NCBI RefSeq assembly: GCF_014646655.1
Contig: NZ_BMNR01000009.1
Location: forward strand, 1 to 64,000
Reading direction: 5' to 3'
From: Yeosuana aromativorans
GTDB lineage: Bacteria > Bacteroidota > Bacteroidia > Flavobacteriales > Flavobacteriaceae
DNA: 64,000 nucleotides
Shown: positions 27,693-36,372 of the stretch, one piece after another
Numbering within the stretch: position 1 is the stretch's first letter
Layout of the letters: each line of letters starts with the position of its first letter
Notes under the pieces: model-generated
The model's input: the letters and a program-made list of their open reading frames with translations, nothing else
Database searches by the model: none
What the model was told of the DNA's origin: nothing
Position numbers and translations under genes: made by a program

Positions 27693-28268
27693 ATGAAAAA
27701 AAACATTTTAAAACTAACAACAATTGCTACTGCTTTATTATTAATTGGGTGCAATAACTCAAACGAAGAAAAAAAGAATTATCAAAACAAAGTATCCATC
27801 CAAGATCAAATTGAACGAGGAAAAAAATTAGTTAATGTTATTGGCTGTAATGATTGTCATTCTCCAAAAATAATGACAGAAAGAGGTCCAATTCCAGATC
27901 CTAGCAGGTTGTTATCTGGACATGATGCAAATGAAGCATTACCTCCGTTAAATCCTGAATCTGTTAAGGGATATGTTCTGTTTAACATGAATAGTACAGC
28001 AACTATAGGTCCTTGGGGGACTTCTTTTGCTGGAAACTTAACACCAGATGCTACGGGTATTGGAACATGGTCTGAAGAACAATTCTTAAAAGCAATGAAA
28101 CAAGGAAAATTTAAAGGTCTTGATGGCAGCCGACAATTATTACCTCCTATGCCATGGCCAGCTTATTCACAAATGCCTGATGAAGATTTAAAGGCTATTT
28201 TCGCATATTTAAAAAGCATTAAACCTGTTGAAAATATAGTTCCACAGGCAATAGCACCAAAAATCTAA
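27693..28268 (+). CDS. c-type cytochrome lipoprotein
   Basis: The 191-residue protein has a lipoprotein signal (LLLIGC) and one haem c attachment motif, Cys52-Asn-Asp-Cys55-His56, in VIGCNDCHSPKI. The C-terminal part (PPMPWPAYSQMPDEDLKAIFAYLKSIKPV) has the Met-containing segment and terminal helix of class I cytochromes, as in cytochrome subunits that take electrons from periplasmic dehydrogenases. No dehydrogenase is adjacent. The upstream gap of 207 bp after the CACAT-like site suggests its own promoter. Its electron donor cannot be named. Confidence 0.85.
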   Translation: MKKNILKLTTIATALLLIGCNNSNEEKKNYQNKVSIQDQIERGKKLVNVIGCNDCHSPKIMTERGPIPDPSRLLSGHDANEALPPLNPESVKGYVLFNMNSTATIGPWGTSFAGNLTPDATGIGTWSEEQFLKAMKQGKFKGLDGSRQLLPPMPWPAYSQMPDEDLKAIFAYLKSIKPVENIVPQAIAPKI

Positions 28269-28294
28269 AGTATAACTAATTTTTATAGTAGTGG

Positions 28295-28320
28295 TCTACG
28301 CCCCATTTTTTGGGGCTAGA
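28295..28320 (+). terminator. Hairpin between cytochrome and OmpA-like genes
   Basis: TCTACGCCCC pairs with GGGGCTAGA around an AT loop, with one bulge. GC content in the stem stands out locally. No T tract follows, so it may stabilise the upstream mRNA rather than terminate. Confidence 0.4.
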
Positions 28321-28369
28321 CGATCTACATCTAAAAACTAAAAAAAATCATTTAATAATATAGCTAACA

Positions 28370-29674
28370 ATGAAGTATTTAGTATTTCTTGTATGGATTT
28401 TATTTTCACAAATCATACAGTCACAAAACTTGTTTAAAAAAATTAAAGAAACTGCTAAACAAGCATCAGAAAATGTTATTCTAAATAAAACAAAGGAAAA
28501 GTCAACAGAAACCATGGATAGTGTTCTTTCAAAAAGAACTAATAAAAAGTCTTCAAAAGAGCAAGCAGTAATTAAAAGTAAAACCGTTTCTCAGACAGAT
28601 TCTATAAAACCTGTTTATTTAAAACAATATTCTAAGTTCGATTTTACTCCTGGGGAAATGGTTGTTTATTTTAGAGATTTTACCAGTGATAATATAGGAG
28701 AACTTCCAGTTGGTTGGAATACTAACGGTTCAGGTGAAGTAGTAACATTTAATAACGTATCAGGTAATTGGCTAAAACTGATGCAGAATTCAACATTCTT
28801 ATCAGATAACACATCTTTTTTTGATGAGAACTTTACTGTTGAGTTTGATTTAATGTTTGATAATTATGGTAATGAACTTATTTATTACCCAGCTTTATAT
28901 TTTGGTTTTCTTTCCTCTGGAGACAAATCTTCAAATCATAATTCGCTCTTAGGGTTTCCAGAAGAAGATTTTTTAACAAAAATATATCTAGGATTAATTG
29001 CTGATGGTAATGGCAGCCCAATGCTACAATTAGAAAGTTCGGAGTATGGTGGTGAATATTTTAAATCAGAATTAAAGTTATTTCCAAAACTAGAAAAATT
29101 GGTTGGAAAGCCTATCCATATAGCTGTACAGGTTCAAAAAGAACGCTTCAGGTTTTGGGTAAATGAAGATAAGGTTTTTGATGTTCCTAAAGCTATTTCA
29201 GCATCACATAAAATCAATCAGTTATACTATCAGGTAAGTGATTCTGGTCTTTCGGATGATAAATTAGGGATTTTTATTTCAAATATACGAGTTGCCAAAG
29301 GCATTCCAGATTTAAGGAAAAATCTTTTAAGTAAAGGTTCATTTTCTACTTCTGCCATACTTTTTGATACTAATAAAGCCTCCATTAAACCAGAGTCTTA
29401 TGGTATTTTAAATGAAATAGGAAACATTCTTAAAACAAGCCAAGATTTAAAAATTGAAATTGTTGGACATACTGATAATGCTGGAAATGAAAAAGACAAT
29501 TTGATTCTTTCACAAAAAAGAGCATTAGCAATCAGAGATTTTTTAAGTAATGAATTTAAGATTGATAGTAATCGCATGAAAACAGCAGGTAAAGGAGAAC
29601 AGTTTCCTATTTCGGAGAATAATACCCCAGAAGGAAGAGCCAAAAACAGACGTGTAGAATTTATAAAAATTTAA
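28370..29674 (+). CDS. OmpA-family outer-membrane/peptidoglycan-binding protein
   Basis: The 434-residue protein has a signal peptide (QIIQSQ), a charged helical stretch (about 25-80), a middle beta-rich domain (about 95-310) that looks like a concanavalin-type jelly roll (VEFDLMFDNYGNEL, FRFWVNEDKVFDV), and a C-terminal OmpA domain (about 320-434). The OmpA part has the peptidoglycan-binding signature IEIVGHTDNAGNEKDNLILSQKRA and a NRRVEF end. It would tether the outer membrane to the cell wall, with the middle domain possibly binding a glycan. It begins a run of tightly spaced genes; the next starts 13 bp after its stop. Confidence 0.85.
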   Translation: MKYLVFLVWILFSQIIQSQNLFKKIKETAKQASENVILNKTKEKSTETMDSVLSKRTNKKSSKEQAVIKSKTVSQTDSIKPVYLKQYSKFDFTPGEMVVYFRDFTSDNIGELPVGWNTNGSGEVVTFNNVSGNWLKLMQNSTFLSDNTSFFDENFTVEFDLMFDNYGNELIYYPALYFGFLSSGDKSSNHNSLLGFPEEDFLTKIYLGLIADGNGSPMLQLESSEYGGEYFKSELKLFPKLEKLVGKPIHIAVQVQKERFRFWVNEDKVFDVPKAISASHKINQLYYQVSDSGLSDDKLGIFISNIRVAKGIPDLRKNLLSKGSFSTSAILFDTNKASIKPESYGILNEIGNILKTSQDLKIEIVGHTDNAGNEKDNLILSQKRALAIRDFLSNEFKIDSNRMKTAGKGEQFPISENNTPEGRAKNRRVEFIKI

Positions 29675-29687
29675 TAATAGTGAAATT

Positions 29688-30497
29688 ATGAACTTAGAAA
29701 GAGTAAGAGGTAGAATTCAATACTTTGGTGAATTTAAACCCACATTAGATGTTTTAAACGACTTGCAGAAGCAGTTTTTATTGCATGTCCCTTTTGAAAA
29801 CCTTGACATTCATTTAAATATCCCATTAGACTATTCATCAAAAAATGTTTTTAATAAAATTATTGAAAACCATAGAGGTGGAGTTTGCTATGAGAACAAC
29901 AGCCTTTTTTATGATATTTTAAAAGCAATTGGTTTTCAAGTGAATTTTATAAGTGGAGAAATGTTTAAGGGACTACCGCTTAAAAATGATTTAGACCATA
30001 TGCACATGGCCTTATTGGTTCGTATTGATGATGAAATTTTCTTGGTTGATGTGGGTAATGGCAAATCATTTGGTAGTCCCATTCCAATAATAAAAAAAAC
30101 ATATTCAAAAGGTGAAGACTCAGATTATATAGTTGATGATTTTCAGGATATGAAGGCATTATATTTTAAAGATTCCAATGGAGTATTAACACCTAGATAT
30201 GTTTTTGATTTATTTCCTAAGAAACGAGAAGATTTTAAACAAGCATGTGTTTTTATTGAAACATCAACGGATTCAGTCTTTTTAAAGGAAACCTTGGTTT
30301 CCCTATATCAAGAAGAAGGCAGAACAACTTTAACAGGCGCAAAACTGATAAGCACTAAGGGAGTAAATAAATTGACTTCTTACATGTCTTCAATAGAAGA
30401 ACTAAAAACAGTCTTAAAGAGTACGTTTAATATTGCTTTAGACGAAGCTCAACTTGAGCAATTACATAAAAAAACAAATGAACTCCTTATACTCTAA
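29688..30497 (+). CDS. Arylamine N-acetyltransferase
   Basis: The 269-residue cytoplasmic protein has the complete NAT catalytic triad: Cys67 in HRGGVCYENN, His106 in DHMHMALLV and Asp121 in LVDVGNG. Length is typical for the family. NAT enzymes transfer acetyl (or other acyl) groups from CoA to aromatic amines and hydrazines, or load acyl groups in secondary metabolism. It is an odd neighbour for cell-envelope proteins. It starts 13 bp after the OmpA-like gene, so it should share that transcript. Physiological substrate unknown. Confidence 0.92.
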   Translation: MNLERVRGRIQYFGEFKPTLDVLNDLQKQFLLHVPFENLDIHLNIPLDYSSKNVFNKIIENHRGGVCYENNSLFYDILKAIGFQVNFISGEMFKGLPLKNDLDHMHMALLVRIDDEIFLVDVGNGKSFGSPIPIIKKTYSKGEDSDYIVDDFQDMKALYFKDSNGVLTPRYVFDLFPKKREDFKQACVFIETSTDSVFLKETLVSLYQEEGRTTLTGAKLISTKGVNKLTSYMSSIEELKTVLKSTFNIALDEAQLEQLHKKTNELLIL

Positions 30498-30524
30498 AAA
30501 TCAAAATTTAAAATTAATATAGTC

Positions 30525-31694
30525 ATGAAATTATCATTTACATTTTTGTTTTTAATAATTACAAACAGCATATTTTCACAGCAATCAAAACCATCAATAC
30601 TAGGAAACGTAGATTTTTATACCCTATTAAAATCAGTGCCGACATTACAGTCAACTCCAGAGGCTGCATTTGAGTATGCATGTAATAAAAGCATTAATTG
30701 CCAAGGTGATTCTCAGCTTGAAATACAATATGAAAATTTTAAGAAAAAGATGGAGATGTACTCCAATCAATTGGCCTCTTCACTAGAGTCGAAGGCTCAA
30801 GGCTTTTATGACAAGAAGGGGCAGGATGGATTGTATAACGATTCAAAAAGGCAGGTAAACCAAAATGAATTAATACAACAAATGGGCGGAGTAGATAAAA
30901 TTAGCCAAATGAGTGAAAAAGAGCGAGAGGCAGCTGCTAAAAAAGCACTTGCAAAAAGCACTTCTGCTTCGGCATTCAGCCCCTTTTCTGAAGCAGAAAT
31001 GCAGCGAATGATGAATGATCCAGAATATGCTAAACAAATGGCTGCTAAGTATAATAATATGTCAGAAAAGCAGAAGGCAGATATGGTTAAAAATCAATTG
31101 GCAACAAAGGATATTGACGTATCTAACGAAGAATTTGAAATAACAATGAAACAAAATCAAATAGCTAAAAACACTATGGATGTAACCAAGTTTGTTGGTA
31201 AAACAAGTGCTGAATTATCAACAGCAACAGAATTGTACGCTTCAAATGTCAAGAGACTGAGAAACACATCTGGAAAGCATGAAGACCTAGATAAAAGTTA
31301 TGAAGAAGAATATAAAAAAATACCCCTTATTATAATGGGAGAAGGAAAAGACCCGGATCCAAAAAAGGTAAAAACACTTAATGTTAGTTACGCTCTAAAA
31401 CATAAAAAAAGGGCTGCTCAGGAACTTTCTCAGATACAAATTGAGTACAAAAGATTACTGGCTACAATTAATGAAGTGATTTCAGAATATCATTCTTATT
31501 TAGAAGCCAATGGATACAGAATAAATGGCAAAATGAAAGATGTGTACAATGGCACCAATACAGAATTATCATTGGCGCAATTAGAAATGACCATTGGAGA
31601 GTCTATTAGCAAATTGGCCGAAATCAGTTATTCTGAAAACTCAACGGCTTCAGGTCATGAACAACATTATCAATATGTATTAACTGAAAAATAA
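30525..31694 (+). CDS. Secreted helical protein of unknown function
   Basis: The 389-residue protein has a signal peptide (NSIFSQ). Most of the mature chain is predicted helical from its composition: long Lys/Glu/Gln-rich stretches (QNELIQQMGGVDKISQMSEK, EKQKADMVKNQLATK), with coiled-coil character between about residues 60 and 330. I recognise no catalytic motif. It lies 27 bp after the NAT gene and 32 bp before an outer-membrane beta-barrel gene, so an envelope or scaffolding role is possible but only a guess. Confidence 0.6.
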   Translation: MKLSFTFLFLIITNSIFSQQSKPSILGNVDFYTLLKSVPTLQSTPEAAFEYACNKSINCQGDSQLEIQYENFKKKMEMYSNQLASSLESKAQGFYDKKGQDGLYNDSKRQVNQNELIQQMGGVDKISQMSEKEREAAAKKALAKSTSASAFSPFSEAEMQRMMNDPEYAKQMAAKYNNMSEKQKADMVKNQLATKDIDVSNEEFEITMKQNQIAKNTMDVTKFVGKTSAELSTATELYASNVKRLRNTSGKHEDLDKSYEEEYKKIPLIIMGEGKDPDPKKVKTLNVSYALKHKKRAAQELSQIQIEYKRLLATINEVISEYHSYLEANGYRINGKMKDVYNGTNTELSLAQLEMTIGESISKLAEISYSENSTASGHEQHYQYVLTEK

Positions 31695-31726
31695 ATTATA
31701 ATCAATTATCAATCAAAAATCAAGTC

Positions 31727-32422
31727 ATGAAAAAAACAATCATTAAAAAAGGAATTATTCTAGCAACAATTATTTTATCAAGTATTTCATTAAAAGCTCA
31801 AATCAAATATGGTGTACAGTTACACGGGACTTTAAATACGGCTTCTTTCACGGCTGAAACAGACACATCTCCTGAAAAAGACTGGAAGTTTGGATATGGA
31901 GGAGGTCTGTTTGCCGAAATAACAGTTTCAAAAGCATTTTATCTAAGACCATCTATTAATTACCTACAAAAAGGAGCAAAAGTAGCAGAAGATTTTGTAA
32001 TTGAAGGAGGGAACACCTCTACCCAAGAGTCTCGTGTAAATCTTAATTATATAGAGGTACCAGTGGTTTTAATTTATAACATTGGTAATACCTCAAGCAA
32101 ATGGTACGTGGGGGTAGGTCCCTCATTTGGTTATGGAATATCCGGTAAGGCAGAGGTATTTGAAACCACGCATATAGGATCCCAAACCCATACAGAATTT
32201 TATGACGCAAAAGCTTTTAAAAATATTGAAGATGGTGGTGCTGGTTTTAAACGTTTTGACTTTGGGCTTAATGCAGTGGTAGGTGTACATGTTTTAGAAA
32301 AAGGAATGATTCAATTAGGATACATACATGGTTTATCTAATATTGCCAATAAAGATGATTTTCAAGGAAACAAGTACAATAACAGAAGTATTATGTTAAC
32401 CTTAGGTTATAGGTTTAAGTAA
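31727..32422 (+). CDS. Outer-membrane beta-barrel protein (PorT-like)
   Basis: The 231-residue protein has a signal peptide (SSISLKAQ) and the pattern of a small eight-stranded barrel: KYGVQLHGTLNTASF at the start, FYLRPSINYLQKGAK, NLNYIEVPVVLIYNIG, WYVGVGPSFGYGISG, and a terminal strand MLTLGYRFK ending in aromatic-basic-residue form. This matches the PorT/outer-membrane-protein beta-barrel families common in Bacteroidota. The stop overlaps to within 1 bp of the next gene, so the two are translationally coupled. Confidence 0.83.
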   Translation: MKKTIIKKGIILATIILSSISLKAQIKYGVQLHGTLNTASFTAETDTSPEKDWKFGYGGGLFAEITVSKAFYLRPSINYLQKGAKVAEDFVIEGGNTSTQESRVNLNYIEVPVVLIYNIGNTSSKWYVGVGPSFGYGISGKAEVFETTHIGSQTHTEFYDAKAFKNIEDGGAGFKRFDFGLNAVVGVHVLEKGMIQLGYIHGLSNIANKDDFQGNKYNNRSIMLTLGYRFK

Positions 32423-32423
32423 T

Positions 32424-33266
32424 ATGAGGAGCATTATGAAAGGGAAATTTTCAAAAGCAACCTGGATTTTTTTAATATCTACAACAATTTTTAGTTCATT
32501 GGTGTTCATCATTGGAGGATCTTTAATGAATTTTATTATGCTAGCTCCTGGTTTAGGAGCTGTTATGGCTACTGCTTTAACAAACAGGAAATGGAGTGAT
32601 TTTGGATGGAAATTTCCCTTGAGATATGTAATACTTGCATGGTTATTGCCAATATTTTATGCTGCATTGGCCTATATGGTAATTTGGTTGACTGGGATAG
32701 GAGATGTTCCAAACCCATTATTCATTGAAAGAGCAAAAATGACTATTGGTTTAGAAACCAATTCAACAGCAGAAGTAATAACGATAGCATTTATTTACAT
32801 AACTCATTTTATGATAATCCCTGCTGTAATTTTTGCTTTGGGAGAAGAATTGGGATGGCGTGGACTTTTGTTTCCTGAATTAAGTAAAAGCTTTTCATTT
32901 TTGAATTCAGCAATAATAAGTAGTCTCTTTTGGGCCATATGGCATTTACCTGCAATGCTACTGGATAATTACGGAGTAGGTGAAACCCCTTTTCCTTTTC
33001 GTTTTATTATGTTTCTGTTGTTGGTAGTGTTTACAGGGATAATGATGTCTTGGATATGGTTAAAATCCAAAAGTGTTTTGGCAGTGGCCATCTTTCATGC
33101 CAGTCATAATGTGGTGATTCAAATGTTTTTTGATAGGATTACTTTAGATAAAGAATATACCAATTATTTTAAAGGAGAATTTGGTATAGCACTGGTAGTT
33201 TCCACCTTCATCTTTATGCTTTTGCTATTAAAATTTGGTAATCATTTTTTTAAGGATCGTATCTAA
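32424..33266 (+). CDS. CPBP-family intramembrane metalloprotease
   Basis: The 280-residue protein has about eight membrane helices and the CAAX-protease/Abi motifs: GEELGWRG (Glu141, Glu142, Arg146), then FWAIWHLPAM and FHASHNVV for the His and Asn of motifs 2-4. Members process prenylated proteins in eukaryotes; in bacteria many act in peptide maturation, self-immunity or signalling. No bacteriocin gene is seen nearby, so an immunity role is unsupported here. An ATG at 32,436 is an alternative start with four fewer residues. Confidence 0.88.
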   Translation: MRSIMKGKFSKATWIFLISTTIFSSLVFIIGGSLMNFIMLAPGLGAVMATALTNRKWSDFGWKFPLRYVILAWLLPIFYAALAYMVIWLTGIGDVPNPLFIERAKMTIGLETNSTAEVITIAFIYITHFMIIPAVIFALGEELGWRGLLFPELSKSFSFLNSAIISSLFWAIWHLPAMLLDNYGVGETPFPFRFIMFLLLVVFTGIMMSWIWLKSKSVLAVAIFHASHNVVIQMFFDRITLDKEYTNYFKGEFGIALVVSTFIFMLLLLKFGNHFFKDRI

Positions 33267-33289
33267 TAATAAATTTTAAGTGGCTTAAA

Positions 33290-34381
33290 ATGAAAAAGCA
33301 TATCACAATTGGTGTTTTGTTTCTTTCAACATTAATTTTTGGACAGACCTTACCAAAGATAGATTCAATTATTAAGCAAGAAATGAAATCAGATAAAATA
33401 GCAGCTTTGGCAATAGCTGTAATTGACTCGGGCAAAGTAGTTCATTTGAGTGCTAATGGATTTAGAGATATAAAGGATAAGCTTCCTGCAACAATTAATA
33501 CGCCATTTCATATTGCTTCGGTTTCAAAAACAGTAACCAATTTGGCCGTTTTTAAACTTGTTGAGTCTGGTAAAATTGATTTAAAGATGGATATTAATAA
33601 ATATTTACCTTTTGAAGTTAAAAATCCCTTTTACCCAAATGATATAATAACGGTTCGCGATTTGCTTAATCATCGAAGTGGAATAAAAGACGATTCAGAA
33701 ATTTATGAGCCTTTTTGGAATATTCCTAAAGGTGACTCACCTTTTAAACTAGGTAATTTTTTAAAGGATTATTTAAGTGAAGACGGCAAACAATATAAAA
33801 AGGACCATTACGAAAGTGATTCAAACTATAAGTCTTTCAACTACTCAAATACAGGAGTCGCCTTATTAGGGCTAATTGTTGAACAGGTTTCAGGAATGGA
33901 TTTCGAGGATTTCTGTCAAATCAATATTTTCAAACCTATGGAAATGACAAATACAAGTTGGTTTCTGAAAAATTTGGATTCATCACTTGTGGCCAAAACC
34001 TATGTTCATCACGATGCTATAGGTCTTGTTTTTAAAGGACATAATGGTTATCCTGATTATCCAGGGGGACAATTAAGAACATCTATTTCAGATTTTGCAA
34101 AGCTTTGGGCTGGATATTTAAATGTTGAGAATTCTAATTTTATGCTTACTCCTATAACAACAAAATTTATAACTCCCTCTCCAAGAATTGCTCAAGAAGG
34201 TTTCTTTACGTGGTTTTTAACTTCAATAAATAGTCATCTTTATTATTTTCATAATGGTGGGGATACTGGTGCAAGTACAGTAATAGCGATTGACGTTTAT
34301 AACAAAAGAGGCATCATTATATTTTCTAATTCAGAGGTTAGATTAAATAAACTATTAAGTAAAATTGAAAAAAAAATTTAA
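33290..34381 (+). CDS. Secreted serine hydrolase, beta-lactamase family (second copy)
   Basis: The 363-residue protein has a signal peptide (LIFGQ), an SxxK motif in HIASVSKTVTN (Ser77, Lys80), a Tyr-Ser-Asn motif in SFNYSNTGVALLG, and an HNGGDTGASTV segment near the C-terminus. It belongs to the same class C/esterase-like family as the gene at 26,295 but is clearly divergent from it, so this is not a recent duplication. It starts 23 bp after the CPBP protease gene and closes the run. Substrate unknown. Confidence 0.85.
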   Translation: MKKHITIGVLFLSTLIFGQTLPKIDSIIKQEMKSDKIAALAIAVIDSGKVVHLSANGFRDIKDKLPATINTPFHIASVSKTVTNLAVFKLVESGKIDLKMDINKYLPFEVKNPFYPNDIITVRDLLNHRSGIKDDSEIYEPFWNIPKGDSPFKLGNFLKDYLSEDGKQYKKDHYESDSNYKSFNYSNTGVALLGLIVEQVSGMDFEDFCQINIFKPMEMTNTSWFLKNLDSSLVAKTYVHHDAIGLVFKGHNGYPDYPGGQLRTSISDFAKLWAGYLNVENSNFMLTPITTKFITPSPRIAQEGFFTWFLTSINSHLYYFHNGGDTGASTVIAIDVYNKRGIIIFSNSEVRLNKLLSKIEKKI

Positions 34382-34392
34382 AAAATAGCATA

Positions 34393-34443
34393 ATGAAAAA
34401 TATTCTTTTAAAATTAACAGCAAATCGAATAGCATTACTCTAA
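34393..34443 (+). pseudogene. Truncated start of a lost gene
   Basis: An ATG 11 bp after the serine hydrolase stop opens a frame of 16 residues (MKNILLKLTANRIALL) that looks like the beginning of a secreted protein and stops at once. Its spacing matches that of the other genes in the run, so it is probably the stub of a further operon member cut off by rearrangement. The following bases to about 34,690 hold no gene I can support. Confidence 0.35.
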
Positions 34444-34696
34444 CGTCCTATTTAGTGTAGAAATGAATGACTCGGAATTCAAAGTGGTATAACACTACTA
34501 GAACCAAGAAATGAGTTGAGAGGAAACTGGTTAAAATGATTAAGGTGCGCTGTGCTTTCATTAAATAGTTTTTTTTGATAAAATACTTATCTTAGTAACA
34601 GAATAAAACAAAAGATCTTATCAAATAAGTTACCTTTTCGGTTACTAAGAGTATTTAATAAATTGTAACTTTTTGATTTTTAATAAAATAAGGAGC

Positions 34697-34782
34697 TGGT
34701 AGGACTACCTGCCACCCCGACGAAATAGTATATTAACTAATATCGAAAAAGCTGTTAGCCGCAAGGCTAACAGCTTTTTTTT
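34697..34782 (+). other. Degenerate copy of tRNA-Pro 3' end with its terminator
   Basis: Positions 34,708-34,736 match 45,253-45,281 (end of tRNA-Pro plus 16 bases beyond) at 24 of 29 positions, and all five differences are transitions. Similarity continues, with small gaps, through CTAATATCGAAAAAGCTGTTA versus CTAAATCAAAAACCTGTTA-type bases. Both copies end in a hairpin with T residues: here AAAAAGCTGTTAGCC pairs with GGCTAACAGCTTTTT (34,746-34,779). The 5' two thirds of a tRNA are missing. This is a tRNA remnant or an old attachment-site duplicate. Confidence 0.55.
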
Positions 34783-34917
34783 GTTCAACTCTCCATCTTA
34801 ATTATTGTATTCTAAAATAAGAGTTTTAGTTTATGTACAGCTTTGGTAATATTTTGAAAAGCTCATGGGACAGTCTATATAATTTTGTAAATTGCAAGAT
34901 AGCAATTCAAAATAACT

Positions 34918-35094
34918 ATGTTAAACAAGCTATATCCTTTATTAATGCAATTACCCATAGGCACACCAAACCCCGATAACAATAGCCCCATTGACCTTAC
35001 AAGGCCATTTGATCTTATGGTGTACATTATTCTGCCAATACTAGTTATCATCTTTTATATTATTTGGAGAAGAAAAAAGCGTGATAATGACTGA
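34918..35094 (+). CDS. Small single-helix membrane protein
   Basis: A 58-residue open frame begins MLNKLYPLLMQLPIGTPNPD and has one membrane helix near residues 34-50 (LMVYIILPILVIIFYIIW) followed by a basic tail RRKKRDND. I recall very similar short proteins with the PIGTPNPDNN...PID...LPILxxIFYxxWRR pattern in many flavobacteria, sometimes mislabelled as adenylosuccinate synthetase fragments; no such activity is possible at this size. The positive-inside rule puts the C-terminus in the cytoplasm. Function unknown. Confidence 0.65.
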   Translation: MLNKLYPLLMQLPIGTPNPDNNSPIDLTRPFDLMVYIILPILVIIFYIIWRRKKRDND

Positions 35095-35205
35095 CATATA
35101 TTGCTAATAAGTTATTTGGGTATTTCTTGTAAAAGTCAAGAAAAAAATCCAACCATTTTACTAGCAACTGACTTAAAAACTTAATTCTAAACGATATATT
35201 TACAC

Positions 35206-36360
35206 TTACTCTGTAATTAAATTAAATACTCCTTTTGTCACAAATTCAGTCTTATCATTAAAATCATTGCTATTTAAAATTTGGGTAAATCCGTTTGATG
35301 ATAATCCAACTTCTATCGGTACCTTTTTGTAGGTGGTCTCATCTTGTTTTGTCAACGCATAAAAGGCATTTTCAATGTTTACAATGGCTTCATTGGGCAA
35401 AGCATCAAATATATGGCTTCTGGTTATGATATCCGTTTCAATATACATGCCAGGAGCAAACAGGTTGGCGTCTTTATCATTTACTAAATCACCGTGAATA
35501 TTAATGGTTCTGTCTTCAGTATTGACTGCTTTGTTAATTAAGTGCACTTCACCGTCATAAATGCTATCAGAGTTATTTAGGAGATGAATTTTTATGGGCT
35601 GACCTTCTTTTACCAATGGAAGATCTTGTTCAAAAATCTTTAATTCTAAATGAAGATGATTAGTATTTGTAACGGTTAGGGCCACATCTGAGGGGTTTAA
35701 AAACATACCTTTTGATGCTTCAATGGATGTCACAGTCCCTGAAATTGGAGCCAGAACGCTGATAGTTGATGTGATAGTTTCTCCAGAGAGCGTGTTGGGA
35801 TTGATGTTCATTAAACCCAGTTTCTTTTTTAATGATTGGTACTGTGCCAAAGTCATCTTGTATTCAGATTCTGCTTTCAGAAAATTCTTTTTTGAGGTAA
35901 TATTATCAGCCAATAATGTTTGTTGTCTGTCATAGTCTGCTTTTAAATACTCCAATTTTGATTTTGCTTCTAAAAAATCTTGTTGCATTTGAACATATTC
36001 GGGGTTTTCCAATGTAAACAGTACTTGCCCTTTTTTTACCGCATCGCCTGGCAACAATGAAATACTTTTTACATAACCAGCAAAATAAGCGCTAACAGTT
36101 GCTTTGTTTTCTGGCGGCACATCAAACATACCATTGGCTTTAACAGAGCTATTAAATTCTTGTTTTGAAATGCTTCCCAGTTCCATGTTTGAAGATTCAA
36201 ATTGTGATTTGGTAATGGTTACAAGATTTGTTTCTGGAGTTTCTGAATTGTTGATTTCAATCACATCTTGTTTATTTTTTGAATTGCAGGACATCATGAT
36301 AATTGATAAAATTATTAGAAAGCCTTTTTGTGATATGCTGTTTTTTATTTGATTTGACAT
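35206..36360 (-). CDS. RND efflux periplasmic adaptor (CusB/CzcB-like)
   Basis: The 384-residue protein has a lipoprotein signal (MMSCNSK, Cys25) and the membrane-fusion layout. A barrel-sandwich half lies around residues 65-110 (VKANGMFDVPPENKATVSAYF, PGDAVKKGQVLFTLENP), a coiled-coil hairpin around 115-170 (QQDFLEAKSKLEYLKADYDRQ), then the second lipoyl half (VLAPISGTVTSIEASKGMFL) and beta-barrel and membrane-proximal domains. It links the inner-membrane RND pump to the outer-membrane channel. It lies 12 bp after the fused pump gene on the same strand, as in heavy-metal efflux operons. Confidence 0.92.
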   Translation of the reverse strand: MSNQIKNSISQKGFLIILSIIMMSCNSKNKQDVIEINNSETPETNLVTITKSQFESSNMELGSISKQEFNSSVKANGMFDVPPENKATVSAYFAGYVKSISLLPGDAVKKGQVLFTLENPEYVQMQQDFLEAKSKLEYLKADYDRQQTLLADNITSKKNFLKAESEYKMTLAQYQSLKKKLGLMNINPNTLSGETITSTISVLAPISGTVTSIEASKGMFLNPSDVALTVTNTNHLHLELKIFEQDLPLVKEGQPIKIHLLNNSDSIYDGEVHLINKAVNTEDRTINIHGDLVNDKDANLFAPGMYIETDIITRSHIFDALPNEAIVNIENAFYALTKQDETTYKKVPIEVGLSSNGFTQILNSNDFNDKTEFVTKGVFNLITE

Positions 36361-36372
36361 GGTTTCTTATGA

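Noticed and set aside
32424-33266. CPBP protease as a bacteriocin immunity or phage-defence gene
   Set aside because: No toxin, bacteriocin or other defence gene is adjacent; family membership alone does not support it.
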